From LMUY01 sp964245075 (GTDB lineage Bacteria > Pseudomonadota > Alphaproteobacteria > Acetobacterales > Acetobacteraceae), in contig CAXTLC010000005.1 in NCBI GenBank assembly GCA_964245075.1, positions 1 to 64,000 on the forward strand: 64,000 nt of DNA. The letters are read 5' to 3'. The translations under genes were made by a program, and so were the position numbers. Within the stretch, counting starts at the first letter, position 1. Every line of letters starts with the position of its first letter. Positions 19,765 to 28,540 of the stretch are shown in pieces. The notes under the pieces were generated by a model. It searched no databases and was not told the DNA's origin. It saw only the letters and a program-made list of their open reading frames with translations.

Positions 19765-21792
19765 TCAACTGCCCCCGGCCCGTTGCACGCCTTGCAGCAT
19801 GACGCCCAGGCTGCGCGCGTCGCCCGGGATGCCGCGGCCGGTTGGCCGGGTGGGGTGGGCGATCCGCAGTTCCACCCGCATGATCCCCGGCTCGCCCGCC
19901 GGCAGCGGCAGCAAGACCGTCGTGGGCTGGAACTCGGCTAAGCGCCAAGCGGCGACAGCCTTGCCGTCCACCCACGCCTCGACCGTCTGCGCGCCGCCTG
20001 GCACGGGCGCGAACGCGGTCAAGGTGAGCTGCAACACCGGCGCGTCCCCTCCTGGCTGACGGAACACCAGGCTCGCCACCGGCCCCTCGCTCCACACGCC
20101 ACCGGGCTCGGGAACGCTCCAACCCGCCCCGAGCAGGCGCGAGAAGGCCGGATCGGCCGGTTGCACCGGGCCGGACGGCAGAGGCGCGGCATCAAGCGGG
20201 TCGAGCTGCGCCAGCGCTTCGGCGTTCACGGAACAGAGCACGAGGCCGTTGAGCCGGCGGCAGGCGCGCTCGCTGCCGGGCATCCACCAGACGTTGCCGG
20301 CATGGGTCACGACCCGCAACTCGCCGGGCTCCGTGGGCGCACCCATCGTGTGGGTCCGATCACAGTCCAGTTCGCCCCGGTCTCGCGCTGTCGCCATCGT
20401 GTTGGTCCGCATCAGCGTCTCGGAGGCGATCAACAGGGTCTGCATGTCCACGGGCTGGTCCGCCCCGGAGCCGCAGCCGAAGGTCGGCCACATCGTCAGC
20501 TTCCGGTGGGCCGCGAAGATCGGCTCCAGCTTGGCATGGTCCACCATCCAGGCCGTGCCGCCAGCGGCACCCTGGCGCAACCACGTGCGCCAGGCCTGCG
20601 TGTCGGCAAGCTGGAGGATCAGGGCGGCAGCCAGCACGGCCATGGACGCCCCGGGTGGCAGCGACCGCGCCGCGACGGCGACCCCGGCCACCACCACGGT
20701 GTAGGCGACCGGCCAGAAGAAGCGGGACGTAGCGCGGAACTGCTCCAGCAACGGCGGCACCGGGTTCCAATAGAACAGCGGCACGGTTCCGGCATAGCCG
20801 CGGTTCGACAGCGCGAAGACGCTCAGCGCCGCCAGCACCAGCAGCAGGCCCCAGTGCCGCCGCCACGCCCCCGCCCGGCCGCGCACCGCCTGCACCAGCC
20901 CCGTCGCGAGCAGCAGCAGGACGCCAAAACCCAGATACTGGCAGCCCTCGAACAACTGCCCGCCGGTCGCGTCGGCCGAAAGGTCGGGAAACATCGAGTG
21001 CTTGCCCGGCAGCACCGGCGCCAGGAGGTTCATCGAGTAGTAGCCGAAGCCGAACGAAGGCCGGCTGCCGCCGAAGCCGAACGACCAAGCCAAGCCGCCG
21101 GACGCGGCGCACCCGAACAGGATGCCCGCAAGGCCCCGCCGCCACCGCCGGTCTCCCCGCAGCAGCAGGGTGAGCGGAACGGCCGTCAGCACCGCGGCCA
21201 CCATCGCGAAGATGTAGGGGTGGATCAGCACGCAGCACAGCATCAGCGCCACCGCGGCGGGCCACAGGCGCCTGCCGGCCGCCAGCCGCAGGTACAGCCC
21301 GAGCGCCGCCAGGATCGCGGCATGGGTGCACAGCGCCTGGTGGCCGAAGCGGTTGAACAGGGTCGGCATGCTGCAAGCCAGCACCGCCACTGCCAGAGCC
21401 GGGACCGGCCGCCGCTCCCCCGCCCCGCGCAGCGCGAACACCGCGGCGGCCGGCTGCAACGCGAAGGCCAGCGCCGCCCACGCCGTGGACACGGACGCGC
21501 CGGGCAGCAGCCACGCCCGGAACGGCTTAACCAGCAGGGTGATCAGCGGGATGCTGTCCGTCAGGGCGACGTTGGTGCCGTTCGCGCCCAAGCCCGGCGC
21601 CAGGGTCGGCGGCCACAGCCAAGGCCCGGACAGCAGGTAACGCTGGCCGATCACGGACACCGCTTCGTCACCCAGGAAGGCGGTGTGCAGCGGGTCGGCG
21701 GGGAAGATCGCGTGCCAGGACAGCAGCCACACCGCGTAGAACAGGCCCGCCAGCAGCGCGCCCGGGTAAACAAGGCGGGCCGGCGCCGTCAT
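19765..21792 (-). CDS. DUF6311 family polytopic membrane protein
   Basis: A 675-residue protein with about ten hydrophobic segments in the first 450 residues, then a soluble C-terminal domain rich in beta structure (about 560-675). The N-terminal GDEAVSVIGQRYLL and GLGANGTNVALTDSIPL motifs match DUF6311, a family with an arrangement like GT-C glycosyltransferases; the function is unproven. ATG 21792 overlaps the methyltransferase stop by 4 bp, whereas the longer upstream frame is just the methyltransferase gene read out of phase. Whether it belongs to the NRPS pathway is not shown. Confidence 0.75.
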   Translation of the reverse strand: MTAPARLVYPGALLAGLFYAVWLLSWHAIFPADPLHTAFLGDEAVSVIGQRYLLSGPWLWPPTLAPGLGANGTNVALTDSIPLITLLVKPFRAWLLPGASVSTAWAALAFALQPAAAVFALRGAGERRPVPALAVAVLACSMPTLFNRFGHQALCTHAAILAALGLYLRLAAGRRLWPAAVALMLCCVLIHPYIFAMVAAVLTAVPLTLLLRGDRRWRRGLAGILFGCAASGGLAWSFGFGGSRPSFGFGYYSMNLLAPVLPGKHSMFPDLSADATGGQLFEGCQYLGFGVLLLLATGLVQAVRGRAGAWRRHWGLLLVLAALSVFALSNRGYAGTVPLFYWNPVPPLLEQFRATSRFFWPVAYTVVVAGVAVAARSLPPGASMAVLAAALILQLADTQAWRTWLRQGAAGGTAWMVDHAKLEPIFAAHRKLTMWPTFGCGSGADQPVDMQTLLIASETLMRTNTMATARDRGELDCDRTHTMGAPTEPGELRVVTHAGNVWWMPGSERACRRLNGLVLCSVNAEALAQLDPLDAAPLPSGPVQPADPAFSRLLGAGWSVPEPGGVWSEGPVASLVFRQPGGDAPVLQLTLTAFAPVPGGAQTVEAWVDGKAVAAWRLAEFQPTTVLLPLPAGEPGIMRVELRIAHPTRPTGRGIPGDARSLGVMLQGVQRAGGS

Positions 21793-22499
21793 GCCACGGC
21801 CGCGCGCGCCAGCACCGTCAGCCCGGCGATCCGGTTGCGGCGGACCAGGGGGCGCTCCATCCGGCACGCCGCGCCCAGCACGGCGTTGCTGAGCCGGCCG
21901 AAGCGCCGCATGTCGCTGCGCGGCGGCCCCTCCCCCAGCGCCCGGCGGCCGAGGCGCGCCGCCGCCGCCAGCGGCAGCACCGGGCCGTAAAGGTAGCAGC
22001 CGAACTCCACGCGCAGCCCGGCCCGCCGCAACAGGCGCTCCAACCCGGGGAGGGTGTAGCGCCGCCAATGTTCCAGGAACACGTCATGCCCGCTCCACAG
22101 CCATTGGAACGCCGGAACGGTGACCACCACCCGGGTGCCGGGCGCCGCCGCGCCCATCGTGCCGCGCAGGAGGGCCAGGTCGTCCTCGACATGCTCCAAC
22201 ACGTCCATCATCAGCACCACCGGCGCCACGGCGGCGGGCGGGGCGCGGCGGAACAGCAGGCGGCGGCCGGCTTCCACCTCGTCACGGTCGCCGGGGTAGC
22301 CCGGATCGACGCAGACCGCCTCCGTCGCCACGGCCCGTTGCAGCAGGCTGCGGGCGAAGAACCCGGTGCCGGCGCCCAGGTCCATGACCGGGCCTGGCGG
22401 CAGGTCCGCCAGCGCGTCGAGCAGGGCGGCGAGCTTGGCGCGGTAGTACCAGTGCCGGGCGACGTCGCCGCCCAGCAGGGCCGCTTCCTTCAAGTCCAT
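21789..22499 (-). CDS. Class I SAM-dependent methyltransferase
   Basis: A 236-residue protein starting MDLKEAALLGG, the usual beginning of this family; an ATG eight codons upstream (22523) is possible. The SAM-binding motif I is VMDLGAGTGFFA (about residues 38-49), with an acidic post-motif (CVDPGYP) and MMDVLEHVEDD downstream. Related proteins are often encoded with membrane or glycan-assembly genes. It is first in the run methyltransferase-DUF6311-PPTase and shares a 4-bp overlap with DUF6311. The substrate is unknown. Confidence 0.82.
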   Translation of the reverse strand: MDLKEAALLGGDVARHWYYRAKLAALLDALADLPPGPVMDLGAGTGFFARSLLQRAVATEAVCVDPGYPGDRDEVEAGRRLLFRRAPPAAVAPVVLMMDVLEHVEDDLALLRGTMGAAAPGTRVVVTVPAFQWLWSGHDVFLEHWRRYTLPGLERLLRRAGLRVEFGCYLYGPVLPLAAAARLGRRALGEGPPRSDMRRFGRLSNAVLGAACRMERPLVRRNRIAGLTVLARAAVA

Positions 22500-22604
22500 G
22501 GCAGGTCCATGGACCGGGTCCATAAGGCGGCCCGCCGTTGCCAGGCAACCCGGCTTCCCTCGCGCGCGCCGAACGGGTCAGATGCTTGGAAGGAGACGGG
22601 AGGG

Positions 22605-22850
22605 ATGGCGATGAAGGTCACGGTCGAGGTGGAGTGCACGCCGGAGGAGGCGCGGGCCTTCATGGGCCTGCCGGACGTGAAGCCAATGCAGACGGCCATC
22701 ATGGCGAACCTGGAGCAGCAGGCGCAGCGGGCGGTGGACAGCCTCTCGCCCGAGACGATGGTGAAGCAGTGGTTCAACGCGATGCCGCAGGTATCGAACC
22801 AGATACAGGAGATGTTCGGCCGTTTCCTGTCTTCCGGCGGCAAGGGCTGA
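22605..22850 (+). CDS. DUF6489 family small protein
   Basis: An 81-residue protein beginning MAMKVTVEVECTPEEARAFMGLPDV and continuing into an amphipathic helical part ending GRFLSSGGKG. The PEEARAF(M)GLPD stretch and length match DUF6489. A strong ribosome site (AAGGAGACGGGAGGG) precedes ATG 22605. The C-terminal helix (MVKQWFNAMPQVSNQIQEMF) resembles phasin-like or membrane-interacting helices, but no function is established. Confidence 0.8.
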   Translation: MAMKVTVEVECTPEEARAFMGLPDVKPMQTAIMANLEQQAQRAVDSLSPETMVKQWFNAMPQVSNQIQEMFGRFLSSGGKG

Positions 22851-22898
22851 CGCCAGGCGAACGGAAACCCCGACGGCTTCGGCGTCACCCCTCACCCC

Positions 22899-22923
22899 CG
22901 CCCTTTCCCACAGGGAAAGGGCG
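22899..22923. terminator. Strong hairpin between convergent genes, likely bidirectional terminator
   Basis: CGCCCTTTCCC and GGGAAAGGGCG form a perfect 11-bp stem with a 3-base loop, between the stops of DUF6489 (+) and the transglutaminase gene (-). There is no long T-run, but the position and stability favour a bidirectional terminator. Confidence 0.6.
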
Positions 22924-22957
22924 AAACCTTCCGGCAGGAGGGTGGGGGCGCCCAGCC

Positions 22958-25900
22958 CTACGCGTACGCCCGCAGGTCCAGCGTGCGCGGCAGCTCGGCG
23001 GAGGCGTCGCCCACCGGCGGCTCCATTGGGCCGGGCGAGTGGCCGAACGGCAGGAAGCGGGAGCGGCGGCGCGCCTCCGCCTCGTTGGCGTTCACCGGGA
23101 AGCGGTCGTAGGAGCGGCCGCCCGGGTGCGCCACGTGGTAGGTCAAGCCGCCGAGGGAGCGGCCGTTCCAGCGGTCGAACACGTCGAACACCAGCGGCGT
23201 CTGGGCGGGAATGGTCGGATGGAGGGCGCTGTACGGCTGCCAGGCCTTGAACCGCACGCCGGCCACGTACTCGCCCGCAACCTCTGTCGGCCGCACCGGC
23301 ACGGCCACGCCGTTGCAGGCCAGGGCGAACCGCTCCGGCTCCCACCCGGTCACCCGGGCTTGCAGCCGTTCCACCGAGCTGTCCACGAAGCGCACCGTGC
23401 CGCTGCCGCCGGACACCTCGCCCAGCGCGTGCCACGGCTCCAACGCATGACGCAGCTCCAGGGTCGTGCCGTGCACCGCGACCTCTCCGATCACGGGGAA
23501 ACGGAAGGCCAGGTGCGGGGCGAACCAGGCCGGGTCCAGCGCCGCGCCGAACCCCGCGCCGTGCACCGCGAGCTCCTCCAGCGCGTCCAGCAGATCCTGC
23601 CAGACGAAGTGCGGCAGCATGAAGTCGTCGTGCACCCGCGTGCCCCAGCGGACAAGGCGGCGGGCGTGGGGCACCTGCCAGAACGCGGCCACCGCGGTCC
23701 GCATCAGCAGCACCTGGGCGGCGGCCATCTCCGGGTGGGGCGGCATCTCGAAGGCGCGGAACTCCACCAGGCCGAGCCGGCCGGAGGAGCTGTCGGGCGA
23801 GTACATCTTGTCGATGCAGAACTCGGTCCGGTGGGTGTTGCCCGTCATGTCCGTCAGGATGTTGCGGAACAGCCGGTCCACGATCCAAGGCGGCGTGAGC
23901 GTGCCCGACTTGACCTGGGCGAAGGCGATTTCCAGCTCGCGCACCGCGTCCTGCCGGGCCTCGTCGATGCGGGGATGCTGGCTCATGGGGCCGATGAACA
24001 GGCCGCTGAACAGGTAGGACAGGCTCGGGTGGTTGTGCCAGAAGCCGAGCAGGGAGCGCAGCAGGTCCGGGCGGCGCAGGAACGGGCTGTCTTCCGGGGT
24101 GGCGGCGCCCATGACGACGTGGTTGCCGCCGCCGGTGCCGACATGGCGGCCGTCCAGCATGAACTTCTCCGCCCGCAAGCCGCACTGGCGCGCTTCCTCG
24201 TAGAGCTGGCCGGTGTTGCGGACGATCTCGTCCCAACCGGATGCGGGCTGCACGTTGACCTCGATCACGCCCGGGTCCGGCGTGACGGAGAACGCGTCCA
24301 GCCGGCGGTCGAACGGCGCCTTGTAGCCTTCCAGCACCACGGGCTGCGCCAGGGCGGCGGCGGTCTGCTCCACCGCGGCGAGCAGCGCCACCCAGTCGGC
24401 GGCGGCGGTCAGCGGCGGGACGTACACGTAGAGCAGACCGTCACGCGCCTGCACGGTCAAGGCGGTGCGCACGCCGCGGACGGATGCGGGCTCGCCAGGC
24501 CCGGGCAACGCGGCGCGGGGCGGCAGGGGAGCGGCCTCGGCCAGCGGATCGGGCTCCGGCTCTTCCTCCAGCTCCTTCGGGTCCACGTAGGGGAGGGCCG
24601 CCAGAGGCAGGCGCACGCCCATGGAGCCGTCGCCCTGCACCAGGAAGATCTTGCCCTCGCGCATCTCCCATTCCTCGCTTTGCCAGCGCCGGCCGGGGCC
24701 GGCGCCCCAGCGGCGCAGCGGCAGCACGGCGCCGACCACCGCGTCCAGGCCCTGGCTGAAGATGCGCCGCAGCCGGGCGCGTTCCTGCGGGTCCCGGCTT
24801 TGGCTGGCTTCCGCCACCACGTTGGCGGGCAGCCGGCCTTCGCGCATCAGGAAATACGGCTGGTCCTCGTAGGCGGGCATGGCGCAGCGTGCGGGCACGC
24901 CGAGCGTCTCGGCCAGGCGGCGGGCGAAGGATGCGGCCGTGCCGGCGTCCGCCGCACCCTTCGCGGTGTCCGGGTCGGCAAGCAGCGAGAAATCCGCCCA
25001 GACTGGCTCGCCATCCCGGCGCCAGGCGGCGTGCAGCGCCCAGCGCGGCGTTTGCTCGCCCGGGTAGTGCTTGCCCGCGCCGTATTGCAGCGCGGCGCCG
25101 GGCGACCAGAGCGCCATCAGGCGGCGGATCAGCTTGCCCGCCTCGCGGCGCTTGGTCGGGCCGAGCGCATCCACGGTCCATTCCGTCCCCTCGGGGTCCG
25201 TGTCGGACACGAAGGTGGGCTCGCCGCCCATGGTCAGCCGGACATCGCCAGCCCGCAGCGCCGCATCCACGTTGCTGCCGGCGGCGCGGATCGCCTCCCA
25301 CTGGGAGAGGGCGTACGGCTTGGTGACGCGCGGCGTTTCTTCTACCCGGGTCACGTGCATGTCGAAGGCGAACTCGGTCTGCGCCGGCTCGACCAGGCCG
25401 GAGATGGGCGCCGCGGAGAGCGGCTCGGGCGTGGCGGCGAGCGGGATGTGGCCTTCCCCGGTCAGCAGGCCGCTGGTGGCGTCCAGCCCCACCCACCCGG
25501 CGCCGGGCAGGTAAACCTCCGCCCAGGCGTGCAGATCCGTGAAATCGGCGGTGGCGCCGGCCGGCCCTTCCACCGCCGCGACGTCGGGCTTGAGCTGGAT
25601 CAGGTAGCCGGACACGAACCGGGCCGCGTAGCCGAGGCAGCGGAACGCCTGCACCAGCACCCAGGCGCTGTCCCGGCACGAGCCGCGCGCTTCGGCCAGC
25701 GTTTGCTCCGCAGTCCAGACGCCCGGCTCCAGGCGGACGATGTAGCCGACCCGGTCCCGCACGGCGCTGTTCACCCCCACCAGGAAGTCCACCGTGCGCT
25801 GCCCGGCCGGCTGGATCGTTTGGAGCAGGGCGGACAGCAGCCTGCCCGGCGGCTCGGCGTGGCGGAAGGCGGCCAGCTCGGTTTCCAGCACCGGGTCATA

Positions 25901-26215
25901 GCTGAAGGGGACGGTCTCGGCGGCCGGTTCGAGGAAGAAGTCGAACGGGTTGATGGTGGCCATGTCGGCCAGCAGGTCCACCGTGACGTCGAAGTGGCTC
26001 ACCCGCTCGGGGAACACGACGCGGGCCAGGAAATTGCCCTGCGGGTCCTGCTGCCAGTTCACGAAGTGTCCGGCCGGCTCGATGCGGAGCGAATAGGAAA
26101 GGATCGGCGTGCGACAGTGCGGGGCCGGGCGCAGGCGGATGGCCTGCGGCCCGAGCACCACCGGGTGGTCGTAACGGTAGCTGGTCCGGTGGGTGAGGGC
26201 TACGTGCAGCGCCAT
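22958..26215 (-). CDS. Transglutaminase-like / DUF2126 fusion protein
   Basis: A 1,085-residue protein. Residues 1-285 form a bacterial transglutaminase-like N-region and core: HRTSYRYDHPV at the start, then the catalytic triad cysteine in ARGSCRD, histidine in DLHAWAEVYLPG and aspartate in GLDATSG. The rest is DUF2126, including GEPTFVSDTDPEG, GTGGGNHVVMG and PSLSYLFSGLFIGP. Length and layout are normal for this family. It is usually encoded with an ATP-grasp/alpha-E protein and a second transglutaminase; none is adjacent here. It may process peptides or crosslink proteins, but the substrate is unknown. Confidence 0.9.
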   Translation of the reverse strand: MALHVALTHRTSYRYDHPVVLGPQAIRLRPAPHCRTPILSYSLRIEPAGHFVNWQQDPQGNFLARVVFPERVSHFDVTVDLLADMATINPFDFFLEPAAETVPFSYDPVLETELAAFRHAEPPGRLLSALLQTIQPAGQRTVDFLVGVNSAVRDRVGYIVRLEPGVWTAEQTLAEARGSCRDSAWVLVQAFRCLGYAARFVSGYLIQLKPDVAAVEGPAGATADFTDLHAWAEVYLPGAGWVGLDATSGLLTGEGHIPLAATPEPLSAAPISGLVEPAQTEFAFDMHVTRVEETPRVTKPYALSQWEAIRAAGSNVDAALRAGDVRLTMGGEPTFVSDTDPEGTEWTVDALGPTKRREAGKLIRRLMALWSPGAALQYGAGKHYPGEQTPRWALHAAWRRDGEPVWADFSLLADPDTAKGAADAGTAASFARRLAETLGVPARCAMPAYEDQPYFLMREGRLPANVVAEASQSRDPQERARLRRIFSQGLDAVVGAVLPLRRWGAGPGRRWQSEEWEMREGKIFLVQGDGSMGVRLPLAALPYVDPKELEEEPEPDPLAEAAPLPPRAALPGPGEPASVRGVRTALTVQARDGLLYVYVPPLTAAADWVALLAAVEQTAAALAQPVVLEGYKAPFDRRLDAFSVTPDPGVIEVNVQPASGWDEIVRNTGQLYEEARQCGLRAEKFMLDGRHVGTGGGNHVVMGAATPEDSPFLRRPDLLRSLLGFWHNHPSLSYLFSGLFIGPMSQHPRIDEARQDAVRELEIAFAQVKSGTLTPPWIVDRLFRNILTDMTGNTHRTEFCIDKMYSPDSSSGRLGLVEFRAFEMPPHPEMAAAQVLLMRTAVAAFWQVPHARRLVRWGTRVHDDFMLPHFVWQDLLDALEELAVHGAGFGAALDPAWFAPHLAFRFPVIGEVAVHGTTLELRHALEPWHALGEVSGGSGTVRFVDSSVERLQARVTGWEPERFALACNGVAVPVRPTEVAGEYVAGVRFKAWQPYSALHPTIPAQTPLVFDVFDRWNGRSLGGLTYHVAHPGGRSYDRFPVNANEAEARRRSRFLPFGHSPGPMEPPVGDASAELPRTLDLRAYA

Positions 26216-26311
26216 GGGTGCCGAGGGTCCTTGCGATAGGTGGGCATAGGGCGATGCAGCATCGGTGCCAACACGTTTGGCGGCAATCGCGCACGCGCGT
26301 GCGCGCAGGTC

Positions 26312-26487
26312 ATGTCCCCCGCGAGAGGAAACGGACCGTGTGGAAGTTCGGAAAGCTCATCGCGGCGGTTCGGGTGTGGGTTTCGCGGTCCAGGGTTCGG
26401 CTATGGCTCCGGGGGGGTATAGCCCGTTCTCCCGGGGCTTCTACGGGCCTCACGGCTTCCAGCCCTTCTACGGAGATCAGCCGGCTA
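26312..26487 (+). pseudogene. Possible remnant of a small Gly/Tyr-rich protein with homopolymer frameshift
   Basis: Frame 2 reads FGCGFRGPGFGYGSGG up to a run of seven G at about 26411-26417. Dropping one G continues as YSPFSRGFYGPHGFQPFYG in frame 3. Such Gly/Tyr/Phe-rich tails occur in small secreted proteins. Neither start nor family can be fixed, and the composition could be chance in GC-rich DNA. If real, it is either frameshifted or affected by a sequencing error in the homopolymer. Confidence 0.2.
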
Positions 26488-26658
26488 GTCTTGCTCGTGG
26501 GTGAGCAGGGGCAGGCCGTTGTTGCCGGGCGGCGGTGGAGCGTTGGTGACCGGCCCGTGGTAAGCCGAGCAGGCGGCAACGCCGAGCAGGAGCAGCAAGC
26601 CGGCTGCGCCCGGCAGCCACGGCGGCCCGCCACGCCGGCGGTCTGGTCGGGTGTGCAA
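26485..26658 (-). CDS. Small lipoprotein
   Basis: A 57-residue protein that starts at TTG 26658, preceded by GGAAAGGAAAGCA. After a positively charged n-region (TRPDRRRGG) comes a hydrophobic core ending in the lipobox LGVAAC near residue 30. The short mature tail is Pro/Asn/Gly-rich (NAPPPPGNNG). Lipid modification of the cysteine and membrane anchoring are the only functions that can be inferred. It lies 47 bp downstream of the iron-type alcohol dehydrogenase. Confidence 0.6.
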   Translation of the reverse strand: MHTRPDRRRGGPPWLPGAAGLLLLLGVAACSAYHGPVTNAPPPPGNNGLPLLTHEQD

Positions 26659-26705
26659 TCTGCTTTCCTTTCCGCGGCATGTGCCGTTCCTCGGCACCAG
26701 GCGGG

Positions 26706-27878
26706 TCAGTTGCTGCCCGCGAACACCTGGCGGTAGAGCGCCACGATCTCCCCCGCGTCGGGCACGCGGGGGTTGTTCGCCGGGCTGCCGGAGGCGAGCG
26801 CCTGGTCCGCCATGGTCGGCATCGCCGCTTCCCACTCCTCCCACCGGATGCCGTAGGCCTGCGGCGTGGGCACGCCCAGTTCGCGGTTGAGCACGTCCAG
26901 CCCGCGGCACAGCGCCTGGCCGGCTGCCGCGTCGTCGTCCCCTGCCCCGGCGAACCCGGCGGCCCGCGACGCGGCGGCGTAGCGCGCTGGGGCCGCTTCC
27001 AGCCCGAAGCGGGTCACCGCCGGCAGCAGCATCGCGTTGGACAACCCATGCGGCACGTGGAAGCGCGCGCCGACCGGGCGGGACATGCCGTGCACCAGCG
27101 CCACCGAACTGTTGGAGAAGGCAAGCCCCGCGGTGGTGGCGCCCAGCATCATGCCTTCCCGCGCGGCTGCGTCCTGCGGCTCGGCATAGGCGGTGCGGAG
27201 ATGGCGGCCGATCAGCGCCATCGCGCCGAGCGCCAGCGCGTCCGACACCGGGTTGGCGCGGCGGGACACGTAGGCCTCGAGGGCGTGGGTCAGGCTGTCC
27301 ACGCCGGTATCCGCCGTGGTGCGCGGCGGCACGGTGTAGGTCAGCTCGTAATCCACGATGGCGGCCAGCGGCAGGGCGGCGAGGCCGGCGATCAGCATCT
27401 TCTCGCCGCGCTCGGCGTCCGTGATGACGGTGAAGCGGGTGCACTCGCTGCCGGTGCCGGCCGTGGTGGGGACGGCGATCACCGGCAGGGCGGCGCCGTC
27501 GTTCTGCACCGGGACCTTGAACGCGCGCATCTTGGCGCCGGGACGCTGCGCCAGGATCGCCATCGCCTTGGCCGTGTCGATCGGCGAGCCGCCGCCGAAC
27601 GCGAGCAGGCAATCGTGGCCGCCGGCCAGCAGGCGCTGCACGCCGGCCTCGATCACGGTGTCCTCCGGTTCGGGGATGGTATCGCTGAACACGGCGAACT
27701 CGACGCCCGCCTCCGTCAGCCGGTCGGTGCAGCGGCGCAGCAGGCCGGTCGCGACCATGACCGGGTCTGTGACCACGAGCGGGCGGCGCAGGCCGAAGGT
27801 GGCGAGCACGGCGGCCACCGTCGAGACGGCGCCGCCGCCGACATGCATGGCGCGGGGGGCGACGAGGGTGAATGTCAT
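26706..27878 (-). CDS. Iron-containing alcohol dehydrogenase
   Basis: A 390-residue group III dehydrogenase. GGGSPIDTAKA (about 94-104) is the NAD-binding GGGS motif, and VPTTAGTGSE (about 136-145) is conserved. The metal-binding aspartate and histidines lie in the TGVDSLTHALEAYVS region and in SVALVHGMSRPVGARFHVPHG. ATG 27878 gives the canonical MTFTLVAPRAMHVGGGA start; the longer frame adds an unconserved N-terminus. Substrates range from maleylacetate and lactaldehyde to ethanol, and nothing local decides between them. Confidence 0.88.
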   Translation of the reverse strand: MTFTLVAPRAMHVGGGAVSTVAAVLATFGLRRPLVVTDPVMVATGLLRRCTDRLTEAGVEFAVFSDTIPEPEDTVIEAGVQRLLAGGHDCLLAFGGGSPIDTAKAMAILAQRPGAKMRAFKVPVQNDGAALPVIAVPTTAGTGSECTRFTVITDAERGEKMLIAGLAALPLAAIVDYELTYTVPPRTTADTGVDSLTHALEAYVSRRANPVSDALALGAMALIGRHLRTAYAEPQDAAAREGMMLGATTAGLAFSNSSVALVHGMSRPVGARFHVPHGLSNAMLLPAVTRFGLEAAPARYAAASRAAGFAGAGDDDAAAGQALCRGLDVLNRELGVPTPQAYGIRWEEWEAAMPTMADQALASGSPANNPRVPDAGEIVALYRQVFAGSN

Positions 27879-28007
27879 GGATGCTGCCCATCGGGTTCGG
27901 GAACGCACGAGCCGCCCAGGGTACCGCCATCCATAAGGTTGTCCATACTGCGCCGCACCCCGCCGCCCCCGCCCGCTGGCAACGAAACTCAGCGCCAGGA
28001 CACGGCC

Positions 28008-28484
28008 CTAGAACTCCGGCAGCAAGGACAATTGCTGCCTGCCCTTGGCTGGCGCCACGCGCCGACGCGCCGGGCGGTCGGCCGTGCCGCCGGCGGCGTC
28101 GGCGCGCAGCCGCAGCAGCTCGTCCACCACCCGGTCCACCGTCTGCCAGAGCGGCTCGTTGCCGAGTCGCTCCGCCAGGAACACCTTGTGCGCGGCGAGC
28201 GTCACGTTCAGCGTGCCACGGGTGGTTTCCGGCCGGGGCGAGCGCATCTGCATCAGCGCCTTCTCGACCTCCTCCAGCCCGGCGCACAGGGCCTCGGCGA
28301 TCTGCTCCGGCTCATGCCCGGCGCGGCGCATTCGGCGGGCGTGGGCGACCTGCGCCGGCAGCAATGCGACGTGCGGGCGCAACCGCTCCGTGCGCGGGGA
28401 CATCTCGCCGGCGCCGCTGCCGGGGGGCTTGCCCTGAAACCGTGGCACCGTCGAACCTCCATGGACCGCACCGGACACAGCCAT
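28008..28484 (-). CDS. Hypothetical protein
   Basis: About 158 residues, hydrophilic and helical, with the segment LRPHVALLPAQVAHARRMRRAGH followed by EQIAEALCAGLEEVEKALMQMR and a basic C-terminus (RRRVAPAKGRQQ). The AG/LCAGLEEVEKAL part resembles a small helix-turn-helix-like repeat. I do not recognise the family. The start is uncertain: ATG 28523 and 28484 are both in frame, and the conserved-looking part begins later. It is divergent from the LLM operon at 28541. Confidence 0.55.
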   Translation of the reverse strand: MAVSGAVHGGSTVPRFQGKPPGSGAGEMSPRTERLRPHVALLPAQVAHARRMRRAGHEPEQIAEALCAGLEEVEKALMQMRSPRPETTRGTLNVTLAAHKVFLAERLGNEPLWQTVDRVVDELLRLRADAAGGTADRPARRRVAPAKGRQQLSLLPEF

Positions 28485-28540
28485 GATCTGGCGATGCGGG
28501 GCCGCAGCGGTAAGATGGCCCATCGAAGGAGTTCCATGAT

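Noticed and set aside
22538..26239. Plus-strand open frame of 1,233 codons opposite the transglutaminase/DUF2126 gene
   Set aside because: No recognisable motif and shadow-like composition; the minus strand carries the catalytic triad and DUF2126 blocks.
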